Assembly: GCA_965220385.1 (NCBI GenBank)
Contig: OZ244825.1
Location: 4,712,001 to 4,776,000, forward strand
Reading direction: 5' to 3'
From: PCPOR2b sp965220385
Lineage (GTDB): Bacteria > Poribacteria > WGA-4E > PCPOR2b
Length of the DNA stretch: 64,000 nucleotides
Below, one piece after another: positions 9,871 through 18,976 of the stretch (its first letter is position 1; the number at the start of each line of letters is the position of its first letter). The notes under the pieces are model-generated. The model worked only from the letters and a program-made list of their open reading frames with translations. It did not search any database and was not told the DNA's origin. The position numbers were made by a program, and so were the translations under genes.

Positions 9871-9891
9871 GGTGCGGTTAAAAACCGCACC
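9871..9891. repeat. GGTGCGGTT hairpin repeat, copy 2 (in the leader of the PorV-like gene)
   Basis: GGTGCGGTT (9871-9879) and AACCGCACC (9883-9891), here in the opposite orientation to the other copies (CTACCGGGG follows). It lies inside the predicted 5' leader, so it could form an RNA hairpin there. Confidence 0.75.
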
Positions 9892-9978
9892 TACCGGGGA
9901 GCGTATGTCAGATAGCCTGAACTGCGAGGATTTGAGTGTTCAACAGAGATGTAAATCTTCAACCTACAAGGAAACTAA

Positions 9979-11169
9979 ATGACTCCATTCCTAGAGAACA
10001 ATTGTAAAGAGATTCTAAAAATGAAACACGTCGGCGCTTTATCTGCAATTGTTCTCATACTACTCATGACAGTTGCTATTACTCCTCCAGTATCGGCAGG
10101 ACCGGGGACAACCGCTGCGAAAATCCTTGATCTCGGCGGGGGGACGCGGGCCGCCGCATTGGGTGATGCGTTCTCAGCGATTAATAACGATGTTACCGCG
10201 GCTTTATGGAATCCGAGTGGGTTGGGTATTATGAAAAATAAACAAGCCGCGATTTCATACGTGGACCGAACCCAACTTTTCGGAGAGGCAGGCGAAGGTT
10301 TGTACTACGCTTTTTTCGCCGGTGCGATGCCACTCGACGATGGAGGAACACTCGGTACCATGCTTCAGCTCGAAGGACAAGGAGAGATTGATGTAACAAT
10401 CGATTCCCCGGAACCGATACGAAAGGAGAATCTCGGTACAAATTGGGTGTGGACAGCCTCTTACGCGGATAAATTGGCGGAAGGCGTGTTAGGAGGAATC
10501 AGCGGCAAAGTTATCTCTCTGAAATTGGGGGAAGAAGGCGCACGAGCGTATGCCATAGATCTCGGCGTACAATACGATCTACCCTCAACATCGTTACCGT
10601 TTCCCATTCAGGTTGGCGCAGCGGTGCAGAACTGGGGAACCCGGATACATTTCATAGACGAAAATCAGAGCGACCCACTGCCTCGTATGTTCAGATTTGG
10701 AACAGCAGCAACGCTCTACAATCAAGGAAACCACCAAGTAAGGTTGATTGGTGATCTAACCGCATCTATCCATAAATTGACAGAGGATGAAGAGGAATTA
10801 GACGCGGATTTACTCCGGCTAAATGAAACCATCACAGAAGAAAATAAAAAGAGACTTGCAGCAGAACAAGGGCTAAAGCCTGAGATAACACGCGAGGAAT
10901 TGCTTTCGGATCGGGGTGTTGGTGTACACGCCTTTGAGTGGAGGCACCTACAGAAAAGTATTGGGCTCGAATACTGGCTGGGCAGTTTCTTGGCACTTCG
11001 TGTGGGTTATAAGAAAGAGCCCGGTATAGATCTGCTTAATTTCACGGACCACTTAACATACGGCTTAGGGGTTCGATTGCTCAACTATCAGCTTGACTTC
11101 GCACAACTCCCCGGCGGCGGTCCAGAGCAGCAGCGGCTAAATGTCTTCGCTCTCATCCTACAATTCTAA
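9979..11169 (+). CDS. PorV/UPF0164-family outer-membrane beta-barrel protein
   Basis: The mature N-terminus has the family hallmark GGGTRAAALGDAFSAINNDV followed by ALWNPSGLG, as in PorV/PorQ-type FadL-like barrels (UPF0164). A signal peptide (LSAIVLILLMTVAITPPVSA) precedes it. Alternating beta-strands follow, and the chain ends in an aromatic residue (LILQF), as outer-membrane barrels usually do. A charged helical insert lies around residues 265-310 (EDEEELDADLLRLNETITEENKKR). In type IX secretion PorV collects sorted proteins at the outer membrane, which fits its place among three genes with sorting tails. Start ATG 9979 has AAGGA 8 nt upstream; ATG 10021 gives a more standard signal peptide but a weak ribosome site. 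Predicted to be under sigma-54 control. Confidence 0.85.
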   Translation: MTPFLENNCKEILKMKHVGALSAIVLILLMTVAITPPVSAGPGTTAAKILDLGGGTRAAALGDAFSAINNDVTAALWNPSGLGIMKNKQAAISYVDRTQLFGEAGEGLYYAFFAGAMPLDDGGTLGTMLQLEGQGEIDVTIDSPEPIRKENLGTNWVWTASYADKLAEGVLGGISGKVISLKLGEEGARAYAIDLGVQYDLPSTSLPFPIQVGAAVQNWGTRIHFIDENQSDPLPRMFRFGTAATLYNQGNHQVRLIGDLTASIHKLTEDEEELDADLLRLNETITEENKKRLAAEQGLKPEITREELLSDRGVGVHAFEWRHLQKSIGLEYWLGSFLALRVGYKKEPGIDLLNFTDHLTYGLGVRLLNYQLDFAQLPGGGPEQQRLNVFALILQF

Positions 11170-11242
11170 TGAAGGTGTTCCTGTTGCAATGGGACAATTG
11201 GAATAACCCCTCAATTAACAAAAAAACAAACGGAGGTTTCAA

Positions 11243-11938
11243 ATGGCATCAAAGCAAGAAGAATATGGGATAGGTTCTCAAATTCTGAGTGAATATTTGG
11301 GTTCACTGTTCCTCGTCATGGCGGCGATCGCGCCGATTATCCTTTTCAATCAAGTACTAGGAGCCGAGATCAATCTGACGATCCTGGCTGGGGGCCTTGC
11401 CATTGGGTTTATTCTTTTTACCCTCGTTGAAATATTTGGTCCCATCAGCGGTGCCCATTTCAACCCCGCAGTGAGCCTTGCAATGGTACTTGGAGGTAAA
11501 ATCGGTTGGAAGCGTGCATTAACCTATATTTTAGCACAGGTCGCCGGTGGATTTACAGGAACAATTTTTTCGCATCTGATGTTCTATCATGAAATTCCTG
11601 AACTGATCGCTGTTTCTGAAGTGACACGCGCGGGAGGGAACTATTTTTCGGAGATTCTATGCACCTTCATTCTCGTTCTTGCAATTCTCCTTTTGGTGCA
11701 CAATCAATCGGGCAAACTCTCCTTGGTGGTTGGCATGTTGGTCGGAGGACAATTGATTGCGACATCAAGTACCATGTTCGCTAATCCGCAAGTTACTTTT
11801 GCACGGATGTTCACCTACGCGGCGGCAGGTGTAAAACCTTTCGACGGCGCAGTGTTTATCTTAATGCAGATTATCGGTGCTGTGCTCGCTGTGCTCATCT
11901 TCAAAGCAGTGACGAGAAAGAAAGGCGCCGCATCGTAG
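11243..11938 (+). CDS. MIP/aquaporin-family channel with an altered second NPA motif
   Basis: This is a 231-aa membrane protein with six transmembrane segments and two half-helices, the usual MIP size. The first selectivity loop is canonical (SGAHFNPAVSLAM); the second reads FANPQVTFARM, so the Ala of the second NPA is Gln. The Arg four residues after it, part of the selectivity filter, is kept. The start has GGAGGT 8 nt upstream. It could carry water or small neutral solutes such as glycerol or arsenite; the NPQ variant prevents a safe substrate call. It lies 73 bp after the PorV-like gene on the same strand and may be cotranscribed. Confidence 0.85.
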   Translation: MASKQEEYGIGSQILSEYLGSLFLVMAAIAPIILFNQVLGAEINLTILAGGLAIGFILFTLVEIFGPISGAHFNPAVSLAMVLGGKIGWKRALTYILAQVAGGFTGTIFSHLMFYHEIPELIAVSEVTRAGGNYFSEILCTFILVLAILLLVHNQSGKLSLVVGMLVGGQLIATSSTMFANPQVTFARMFTYAAAGVKPFDGAVFILMQIIGAVLAVLIFKAVTRKKGAAS

Positions 11939-11955
11939 TTGCCCGCCTCCGACAC

Positions 11956-12020
11956 CACTCGGCTTGGATAGACATATCCAAGCCCGACTTGCGAGCGCCA
12001 TTGGTTAATAAACCAATGAA
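11956..12020. repeat. Twin-hairpin repeat, copy 1
   Basis: GGCTTGGATA (11961-11970) pairs with TATCCAAGCC (11975-11984) around GACA, and a second stem ATTGGTT/AACCAAT spans 12000-12017. The first stem recurs at 21997-22020 and 49914-49933. It lies after the aquaporin gene and could act as a transcript end or spacer. Confidence 0.7.
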
Positions 12021-12031
12021 CTCTCCTTGAC

Positions 12032-12148
12032 TGTCGCAAAATGCGATCATGTTGTATTTTGCGACAGATTTGCCCAATCCCTTGTTATTACTGGGTTCCC
12101 ACCGATATCCTCCCCTTTAACCCGTTCCAATCGTTGTATTTTGCGACA
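12032..12148 (+). promoter_or_regulatory. Putative enhancer (UAS) cluster, copy 2
   Basis: TGTCGCAAAAT (12032-12042) and ATTTTGCGACA (12056-12066) form a perfect 11-bp inverted repeat with centres 24 bp apart. A third site, TTGTATTTTGCGACA, lies at 12134-12148. The same arrangement is found at 9464-9580. Confidence 0.75.
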
Positions 12149-12282
12149 TTGCCAACCATCCTCCAACCATCCGTTATCACCTTCCACCCGCTTGCCCCAT
12201 ATTCCTCAAAGATCAGTCTATCACAGGGTTTCAGCCATCAATTCCAGCCAATAAAGCCAGCGATCATCCTCTATATCAGACG

Positions 12283-12299
12283 TTGGCACGGTTTATGCG
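12283..12299 (+). promoter_or_regulatory. Sigma-54 (-24/-12) promoter for the small sorted protein
   Basis: GTTGGCACGGTTTATGC gives GG (12285-12286) and GC (12297-12298) with 10-nt spacing, identical over 18 nt to the box at 9703. The predicted start near 12310 leaves a ~40-nt leader before the ATG at 12350. Confidence 0.78.
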
Positions 12300-12349
12300 A
12301 TAAGTAGCGCAGGATTCATTAACTTAACTAAACATCGGAGGATGATTCA

Positions 12350-13321
12350 ATGACACTAAAACATAATCGAGTAAGAACAATTGAAGGTATCAAAACTGTT
12401 AAAAACTTACTCCCGCTCCTATTCGTGCTTGTGACTATCTTCTGCTTGACCGTTAGCCAGTCCATCGCGATTGAGACATCTATCAGTAACATTACCGTCG
12501 CCGACGATACTGTCAAGGTGAAAGCCCTTGGGGACGCCGGTTTGAAGGCGACCTTCTCTATCCCTCGGATTATAAAGAACAAACCGATGGTAGAAGCGCA
12601 AAGAGGAACCTACATCGGTGACTTTAAGGTTATCGCAGGCAAACACCCCGACGGCACTTACGATGTCGCTGTCAATCTCAACGGTGTGATTACAGTACAG
12701 GAAGACGCGCTTGTCCTCGATAAGACCGCTCCAATGCTATGGGAAGTTGAAACCCGTCGAACTGTTGCCAACGGCGAGACATTGCCCATCGCGGTAAACA
12801 TTGGAGAGTGGGACCTGAGAGTTACGGCGGATCTTTCGGCACTGGATACGACGCAATCCCACCCGATTTCACTTCTCCCCGGTGAGAATGGGGTGTATAG
12901 CGCAGAAATCGTAATCGGTGAGGATAACATATCAGCAAATGGCGTAAAAGAGATTCTAATCACCGCCAAAGATGCGATGGGTAACGTATCTCGACTGACC
13001 GCCACCGTCACCTTAAACAACCTGAGATACCTAACCGAACTGTTGCCCAACTACCCGAATCCGTTCAATCCTGAGACATGGATTCCGTACCGTCTGGCAG
13101 AAGATGCAGATGTGACCTTGACCATTTATGATGCAAGCGGCGATGTGGTAAGGCAGTTTAACTTGGGGCATCAGCGTGCTGGCAGCTATGAAACGAAGGC
13201 AGATGCGGTTTACTGGGATGGTACAAACGACTCCGGTGAGCCCGTAGCAAGCGGCATCTACTTCTACAACCTGTCAATAGGTAACTTCAGCAAAACTCGT
13301 AAGGCAACCATTCTGAAGTAA
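12350..13321 (+). CDS. Secreted protein with Ig-like domain and type IX-like sorting tail
   Basis: 323 aa. An extended basic N-region and hydrophobic stretch (LLPLLFVLVTIFCLTVSQSIA) form a signal peptide. Residues ~40-130 form a beta-rich domain that I do not recognise. Residues ~135-220 are an Ig-like domain (VANGETLPIAVNIGEWDLRVTADLSALDTTQ) shared with the domain before the tail of the giant protein. The last ~100 residues are the LPNYPNPFNPETWIPYRL sorting module ending in RKATILK. It would be exported and attached at the surface, probably by the same pathway as the giant protein. GGAGG lies 9 nt before the ATG. The sigma-54 cassette upstream is shared with the PorV-like gene, so carrier and cargo may be switched on together. 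Confidence 0.85.
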   Translation: MTLKHNRVRTIEGIKTVKNLLPLLFVLVTIFCLTVSQSIAIETSISNITVADDTVKVKALGDAGLKATFSIPRIIKNKPMVEAQRGTYIGDFKVIAGKHPDGTYDVAVNLNGVITVQEDALVLDKTAPMLWEVETRRTVANGETLPIAVNIGEWDLRVTADLSALDTTQSHPISLLPGENGVYSAEIVIGEDNISANGVKEILITAKDAMGNVSRLTATVTLNNLRYLTELLPNYPNPFNPETWIPYRLAEDADVTLTIYDASGDVVRQFNLGHQRAGSYETKADAVYWDGTNDSGEPVASGIYFYNLSIGNFSKTRKATILK

Positions 13322-13331
13322 ACGCTTAGGA

Positions 13332-13355
13332 GGGGTAAAGTCACCACTTTACCCC
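13332..13355. terminator. Strong hairpin after the small sorted protein
   Basis: GGGGTAAAG (13332-13340) pairs perfectly with CTTTACCCC (13347-13355) around a 6-nt loop, 10 nt after the stop codon. No T-tract follows, so it is either a non-canonical terminator or a 3'-end stabiliser. Confidence 0.5.
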
Positions 13356-13780
13356 ATCGTATCAATGCAACGCTATTCCTACCTCCATTTCCAAAAAAGC
13401 GTGCAACAGAAACCAAGTTTTCGGGATGAGCGGGGCATCCCCAGTCACGCCTGGTCTCGGAACGGACGGATCCTCTCGGACTTGCCCCGCCCCGATAAAT
13501 CCCCGATGAATCGGGACAGGCAGGATGCAAGCACCTACGGTTTCTTTTCCTATTCTGCACTCTCTTTCTGCATAATCCCTCAAAGATATACCCTACTCCA
13601 CCTTCAGAATCATCTTTTCAAAGTTCCGATTTGCTTCCATATATTCGTGTGCTTCGCTGGCTTGAAATAGAGGTACCATAAAAACAATAATCGGTTGAAT
13701 CTTTCCTTCCTTTCCGCATCCATCGGCCCGAAACCCCGGAGACAATCCACACACCTACGTAACAGAAGAATGGAAACAAA
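13356..13780. other. Intergenic region upstream of the first kinase
   Basis: No supported gene. The stretch holds CCCCGATAAATCCCCGATGAATCGGG palindromic phrases (near 13488-13515) of the kind seen in other gaps. No sigma-54 box and no clear sigma-70 promoter was seen in front of the kinase gene. Confidence 0.45.
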
Positions 13781-16700
13781 ATGGAAAACATAAACATCTT
13801 GATTGTTGAAGAAAAGAAATCCGCTGCTGAACACCTTGAAAGACGGCTCAAAGAGCTAGAATACAGTGTTTGTGCGACGGCTCCAACCGGCGCAGAAGCG
13901 GTTGAAAAAGCGGCAGAAATGTTGCCCGATGTCGTTCTCATCAATGTAGATCTTGAAGGGGAAATGGATGGCATAGAAACCGCCAAACAGATACGGGCCT
14001 CCCTAGACATTCCGACCATATATCTGGCTGATTATCCAAACGACGTTTTCTGGGAGAAAAAAGATTTATTAAAACGAGCGGGGATAACCAATCCGTTTGA
14101 CTATATCCCGCTGCCCCACGGAAGAAGACGATTATACTTGACGGTTGAGAGTACTGTATATCAGCATAAGATGGAAAGGGAAACCAAAGTAAAAGAACGG
14201 CAGCTCTCTACGATTCTTAACAGTATCAGTGACGCCGTGATTGCCACGGACCACAAGGAATTGGTAACATTTATGAATCCGGCCGCCGAACGGCTGACAG
14301 GGTGGCAACTAGAACAAGCTGCTAGCGTGAACATAAAGCAAATTTTCCAAATTGATACCGAGGGCGATTGTCCTATAACAACGGTTTTGAGAAATATGTT
14401 GGAGACAGGCACTGCTATCTCCCCGGAATCACTGACTGATGCTGAGGTAAAGGATAGTACCGTCTTTACTAGCAAATCGGGGCGAAAAATCCATATTGAC
14501 TATAGCATCGCGCCCTCTGTCAATCACAAAGGAGAGGTGGTTGGCACGGTTATAGCCTTCCGAGATATCACTGACTATAAAGTGTTGGAGGAACAGTTAA
14601 AACAAACCATTCATCAACTTCAAGATCAGACCCAATTGATGGAAACCATTTTTAATAGTATCAGCGATGGGGTAATGGCCATTGATACGGATGGACAATA
14701 CCTCATGGCTAATACCAGAGGGCAAGAGATGGTTGGTCCCCTGTCAGAGGAGATACCGATCGCTGACCGGCCTGAACATTATGGACTCTTTTATCCCGAT
14801 GGTAAGACACTTTTTTCCGGAGATGAGTTGCCGATCGCGCGTGCCCTCCGTGGTGAAACAACGGACAATATCGAAATACTTGTATCCAACGATACCCAAG
14901 CGGAGGAGATTTTTATTAATGTTAATGGAAGACCCCTACTCGACGGGCAAGGCAATTTGAAAGGGGGCGTTATCGTTTTCCACGATATTACCGAGCTCAA
15001 GGCGACACAGACCAAATTGGAACAAACCATCAGCGAGTTACGCGATAAAACCCAACTGATGGAAACCGTTTTTGATAGTATGTCTGAGGGGATCGCTGTC
15101 TTCAGTGTAACGGGTCAAGTAATGTTCGTCAATCCAAGTATAAAACAGATGTTAGGTACGATGCCCCCGGATACATCCATCAGTAATTGGTCTGAAACCT
15201 ATGGTGTTTTTTATCCTAACGAAGAAGGACACCTTCCAATCGACCGGCTTCTGTCCAGATATATCTTCCGGGGTAAGGCAATAAGGGATAGAGAGATTTT
15301 TGTGCGCAATGAGGGACAGATGGAGGGAATGCATCTCATGGCGAGTGGACTCCCCTTATTTGATGACAATCAGGGGGTTATCGGCTGTGTTGCCATTTTG
15401 CGCGATATCACAGAGAGTAAAGTCGCAGAGGCACAGTTGGAACAAACGATGCAGGAACTGCAAAATCAGGTCCAACTGATGGATGTCATTTTTAATAGTA
15501 TCAGTGATGGCGTCGTTGTCACCGATCAAGAGGGAAATTTTCTACTTGTGAACCCAAGTGCAGAACGAATCGTCGGTATGGGGGCAACGGACACACCACC
15601 TGATCAATGGAGTGACACATACGGCACCTTTTATCCCGATCAAGTGACCCCTGTGCCTAACGAGGAACTGCCGCTCATTCAGGCAATGCAGGGACGGGTA
15701 ACAGATGAAGTGGATCTGTTTATGCGCAATCCGGAAAATCCAGACGGCTGTTTTATCAATGTCACTGGAAGACCCCTACAGGACGAGCGAAACAGTGTGA
15801 GAGGCGGCGTCATTGTTTTCCGCGATGTGACGAAAACCAAGAGCACAGAGGCGAAATTAGAACAAACTGTTAGTGAACTGGAAGATCAGACGCGACTGAT
15901 GGATATTATTTTTAATAATATGAGCGATGGGGTGGTTGTCGCCGACGACAAAGGGCAACACATCATGTCTAATCCAGCCGTACAACAGATGATCGGTCAA
16001 CCTCTTGAGGAGCTAGACCTGCCTCGCGCATCTGAACAATATGGTGTTTTTCATCCCACGACAGAATCACTGTTTCCCTCAGACCAACTCCCACTCGCAC
16101 GGGCTGTCAAGGGTGAGTCGACAGACAACATCGAAGTGCGTATAAACAATGAGCACCTGTCACAGGAGGTTTATCTCAGTGTGAATGGGAGACCGCTACT
16201 CGACGAAAATGGCGTTGCGAGAGGAGGCGTGGTCGTTGTCCGCGATATCACGGCGATTAAACAGACACAGATCCAGCTGGAAAATCAGACCCAACTTCTG
16301 GAAACCGTTTTTAATAATATGAACGATGGGGTGCTCGTTGCCAATGAAAATGGGGAATACATAATGGCTAACCCAGCCGCGGAACAGATGATTGGCGATC
16401 AACAATTTGATGAGCTAAATCTGCCCCAATCATCTGAGCAATACGGTCTTTTTGACCCCACCACAGGAGCCCTGTTTACCCCAGATCAACTTCCACTCAA
16501 CCGTGCCGTCAAGGGTGAGTCGACAGACAACATCGAAATGCGTATAAACAACGAGCAACTATCGCAGGAGGTTTATGTCAGTGTCAATGGGAGACCGCTA
16601 CTCGACGAAAATGGCGTTGCGAGAGGAGGCGTGGTCGTTGCCCGCGATATCACGGAGCTCAAACAGACACAGATCCAGCTGGAAAATCAGACCCAACTTC

Positions 16701-18766
16701 TGGAAACCATCTTTAATAATATGAGCGATGGAGTGGTCGTTGCGGATGAAAATGGGGAATACATAATGGCTAACCCAGCCGCGGAACAGATGAACGGTCA
16801 ACGCTTTGATGAGCTAGATCTGCCCCGAGCATCCGATCAATACGGTATTTTTGACCCCACCACAGGATCATTGTTTCCTGAGGATCAACTCCCACTTACA
16901 CGGGCCATCAAGGGTGAGTCAACAAACAACGTTGAAATGCATGTCAGGAACGAGCAACTGTCACAAGAGATCTATCTTAGTGTGAATGGGAGACCGCTAC
17001 TCGACGAAAACGGCGTTGCGAGAGGAGGGGTGGTTGTTGCTCACAATATCACGGAGCTCAAACAGACACAGATCCAGTTGGAACAAACAATCACCGAACT
17101 ACAAAATCAGACCCAATTACTGGAAATCGTTTTTAATAATATGAGCGATGGGGTGGTCGTTGCCGACGATAAGGGGAGATATGTCATGTATAATCAAACT
17201 GCCCAACAGATGGCCAATCAACAGTTGGAGCCCATAGACATCAAGGGCGCGCCTGAACGATTTGGTTTGTTTTACCCCGATCAAAAAACACCCTATCCCG
17301 CAGATGAACTTCCACTTACACGCACTCTCCGTGGCGAGGAGTCAGACAACGTCAATATGTTTATGTCCACCCCGAAAATGCAGGAGGGGCTCCATTTGAG
17401 CGTCAGCGCAAGACCCCTACACGATGCACAAGGCGTTGTGACCGGGGGCGTTTCCGTTTCACGCAATGTCACGGAACTCAGACAGACGGAGATCGAATTA
17501 AAAAAGATAGTGAGCCAACTCGAAGAACAGGGCAACCTGATGGAGTCCATTTTTAATAGTATCAGCGATGGGGTAGTTGTCGCCGATGCAAATGGGGCAT
17601 TCACAATTTTTAATCCAAGTGCCGAAAAAATTATCGGAATCGGTGCAACAGAGACAACTCCTGATGAATGGAGTGATGAGTATGGTCTCTTTTTCCCCGA
17701 TAGAGTGACCCTCTTTCCAGCAGAGGAACTGCCGCTCACGCGTGCCCTTCGAGGTGAGGCATCAGACGAGGTGGAGATGTTTGTACGCAACCCCAACGTG
17801 CCAGACGGCGTGTTTATCAGTGTCAGTGGGAGACCGCTACATGATGAAGCAGGCACTTACAAAGGAGGGGTGGCCGTTTTCCGCGATGTGACGCATCGAG
17901 TCATCGCAGAAGAAGCGTTGATGCAAGCATTCGCACAAGGACGACTGGAAATTGTCGAGACCATCCTCCACAATATCGGCAACGCAATCAACAGCGTAAC
18001 AGTGGGACTTAACGTCCTCCAAGAGAATATCGTGGGGAATCAACTGATACACCGCTTCTCCGCACTCGCCGATATGGTCAAAGCACATCAACAGGATTGG
18101 GGCGATTTCATCAAAAATGACCCCAAAGGACAGCAGGTGCTCCCATTTATGATCGCACTCGCTTCAGATTTCACCAATCAGAATGAAAGGATGATCAAGA
18201 CACTTGAGCGCGTCGGTGAAAGAGTCACGCACATCATAGATATCATCCGGACGCAAAGATCCTCTAACCAGTCCAGTATGACGCGGAAAACTGTCAACCT
18301 GCAGCAGGCAATCTGGAGCGCGGTCAAACTACAACAAGATTCGATCGACAAAAGAGGCATCCAAATAGACGTCGCCTGTGAAAATGTACCCCAAGAGATT
18401 AAGATTCAGGAGAGTCAATTTCAGCAAATGTTGGTGAATTTATTAAAAAATTCAATTGAAGCCATTGACGAACGCATTCAATCAGGCGGACTCAATGAAG
18501 CACCGTGCATCGAAATCAAAGCCTATATCAATGAGGATTTTCTCTATCTTGATGTTACCGATAACGGCATCGGTATTGAACAGAAAAACTCGAAGCTGAT
18601 TTTCACCGCCGGTTATACAACCAAGGAATCAGGCACCGGGCTCGGTCTCCACTCCAGTGCCAATTTTGTGATTGGATCCGGCGGGAAAATTTACCCCCTG
18701 AGCGACGGCATCGGCAAAGGTACAACCATGCGAATTATGCTGCGGTGCTCCTCAATTCTGCCGTAG
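13781..18766 (+). CDS. Histidine kinase with degenerate receiver domain and nine PAS domains
   Basis: 1,661 aa, cytoplasmic, with no transmembrane segment seen. Residues 1-125 have a receiver fold, but the phospho-acceptor Asp is Asn55 (VLINVDLEGEMDG), the conserved Thr is Ala83 and the KP Lys is Leu111, so it cannot be phosphorylated in the usual way. Nine PAS domains follow, each ending in a DIT motif and joined by short coiled linkers (LEQTI.EL.NQTQL). PAS 5-7 are near-identical. The kinase core has the phospho-His in LHNIGNAINS (His1397), N-box NLLKNSIEAIDE, DNGIGI and GTGLGLHSS. It lies upstream of a paralogous kinase and a sigma-54 activator on the same strand, so it probably feeds that regulator. 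The signal is unknown. Confidence 0.88.
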   Translation: MENINILIVEEKKSAAEHLERRLKELEYSVCATAPTGAEAVEKAAEMLPDVVLINVDLEGEMDGIETAKQIRASLDIPTIYLADYPNDVFWEKKDLLKRAGITNPFDYIPLPHGRRRLYLTVESTVYQHKMERETKVKERQLSTILNSISDAVIATDHKELVTFMNPAAERLTGWQLEQAASVNIKQIFQIDTEGDCPITTVLRNMLETGTAISPESLTDAEVKDSTVFTSKSGRKIHIDYSIAPSVNHKGEVVGTVIAFRDITDYKVLEEQLKQTIHQLQDQTQLMETIFNSISDGVMAIDTDGQYLMANTRGQEMVGPLSEEIPIADRPEHYGLFYPDGKTLFSGDELPIARALRGETTDNIEILVSNDTQAEEIFINVNGRPLLDGQGNLKGGVIVFHDITELKATQTKLEQTISELRDKTQLMETVFDSMSEGIAVFSVTGQVMFVNPSIKQMLGTMPPDTSISNWSETYGVFYPNEEGHLPIDRLLSRYIFRGKAIRDREIFVRNEGQMEGMHLMASGLPLFDDNQGVIGCVAILRDITESKVAEAQLEQTMQELQNQVQLMDVIFNSISDGVVVTDQEGNFLLVNPSAERIVGMGATDTPPDQWSDTYGTFYPDQVTPVPNEELPLIQAMQGRVTDEVDLFMRNPENPDGCFINVTGRPLQDERNSVRGGVIVFRDVTKTKSTEAKLEQTVSELEDQTRLMDIIFNNMSDGVVVADDKGQHIMSNPAVQQMIGQPLEELDLPRASEQYGVFHPTTESLFPSDQLPLARAVKGESTDNIEVRINNEHLSQEVYLSVNGRPLLDENGVARGGVVVVRDITAIKQTQIQLENQTQLLETVFNNMNDGVLVANENGEYIMANPAAEQMIGDQQFDELNLPQSSEQYGLFDPTTGALFTPDQLPLNRAVKGESTDNIEMRINNEQLSQEVYVSVNGRPLLDENGVARGGVVVARDITELKQTQIQLENQTQLLETIFNNMSDGVVVADENGEYIMANPAAEQMNGQRFDELDLPRASDQYGIFDPTTGSLFPEDQLPLTRAIKGESTNNVEMHVRNEQLSQEIYLSVNGRPLLDENGVARGGVVVAHNITELKQTQIQLEQTITELQNQTQLLEIVFNNMSDGVVVADDKGRYVMYNQTAQQMANQQLEPIDIKGAPERFGLFYPDQKTPYPADELPLTRTLRGEESDNVNMFMSTPKMQEGLHLSVSARPLHDAQGVVTGGVSVSRNVTELRQTEIELKKIVSQLEEQGNLMESIFNSISDGVVVADANGAFTIFNPSAEKIIGIGATETTPDEWSDEYGLFFPDRVTLFPAEELPLTRALRGEASDEVEMFVRNPNVPDGVFISVSGRPLHDEAGTYKGGVAVFRDVTHRVIAEEALMQAFAQGRLEIVETILHNIGNAINSVTVGLNVLQENIVGNQLIHRFSALADMVKAHQQDWGDFIKNDPKGQQVLPFMIALASDFTNQNERMIKTLERVGERVTHIIDIIRTQRSSNQSSMTRKTVNLQQAIWSAVKLQQDSIDKRGIQIDVACENVPQEIKIQESQFQQMLVNLLKNSIEAIDERIQSGGLNEAPCIEIKAYINEDFLYLDVTDNGIGIEQKNSKLIFTAGYTTKESGTGLGLHSSANFVIGSGGKIYPLSDGIGKGTTMRIMLRCSSILP

Positions 18767-18976
18767 GACGATTTTCCCACATCTATTGAGGCACCCCCTG
18801 AAATTTGGATTAAGATAACGCAAGGTGCTAGTGATGTGAAATGCCGCAAAGCAAAAGAATGAAAACGAAATCGAGTCAACACCGCTCGCAGTGGCTTGTC
18901 ACAATTTATTTGACAGTGTTTTGTCAAGATATGAATCTCGACCTACGATTTCTTAAAATGAGCCAAGGAGATTTTG

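Noticed and set aside
9731..9982. 83-codon ORF between the sigma-54 box and the PorV-like gene
   Set aside because: It overlaps a hairpin repeat and the predicted leader, has no ribosome site and its composition is not protein-like.
12027..12307. ORFs across the duplicated regulatory cassette
   Set aside because: They translate enhancer sites and a sigma-54 box; the equivalent DNA at 9464-9720 is not open in the same frame.
13365..13670. 101-codon ORF upstream of the first kinase
   Set aside because: It reads through CCCGAT palindromes and has no recognisable domain or start signal.
18895..18960. TTGACA at 18910 as promoter of the second kinase
   Set aside because: No acceptable -10 box at 16-18 nt; the site is part of the palindrome TTGACA-GTGTT-TTGTCAA in a worn repeat copy.
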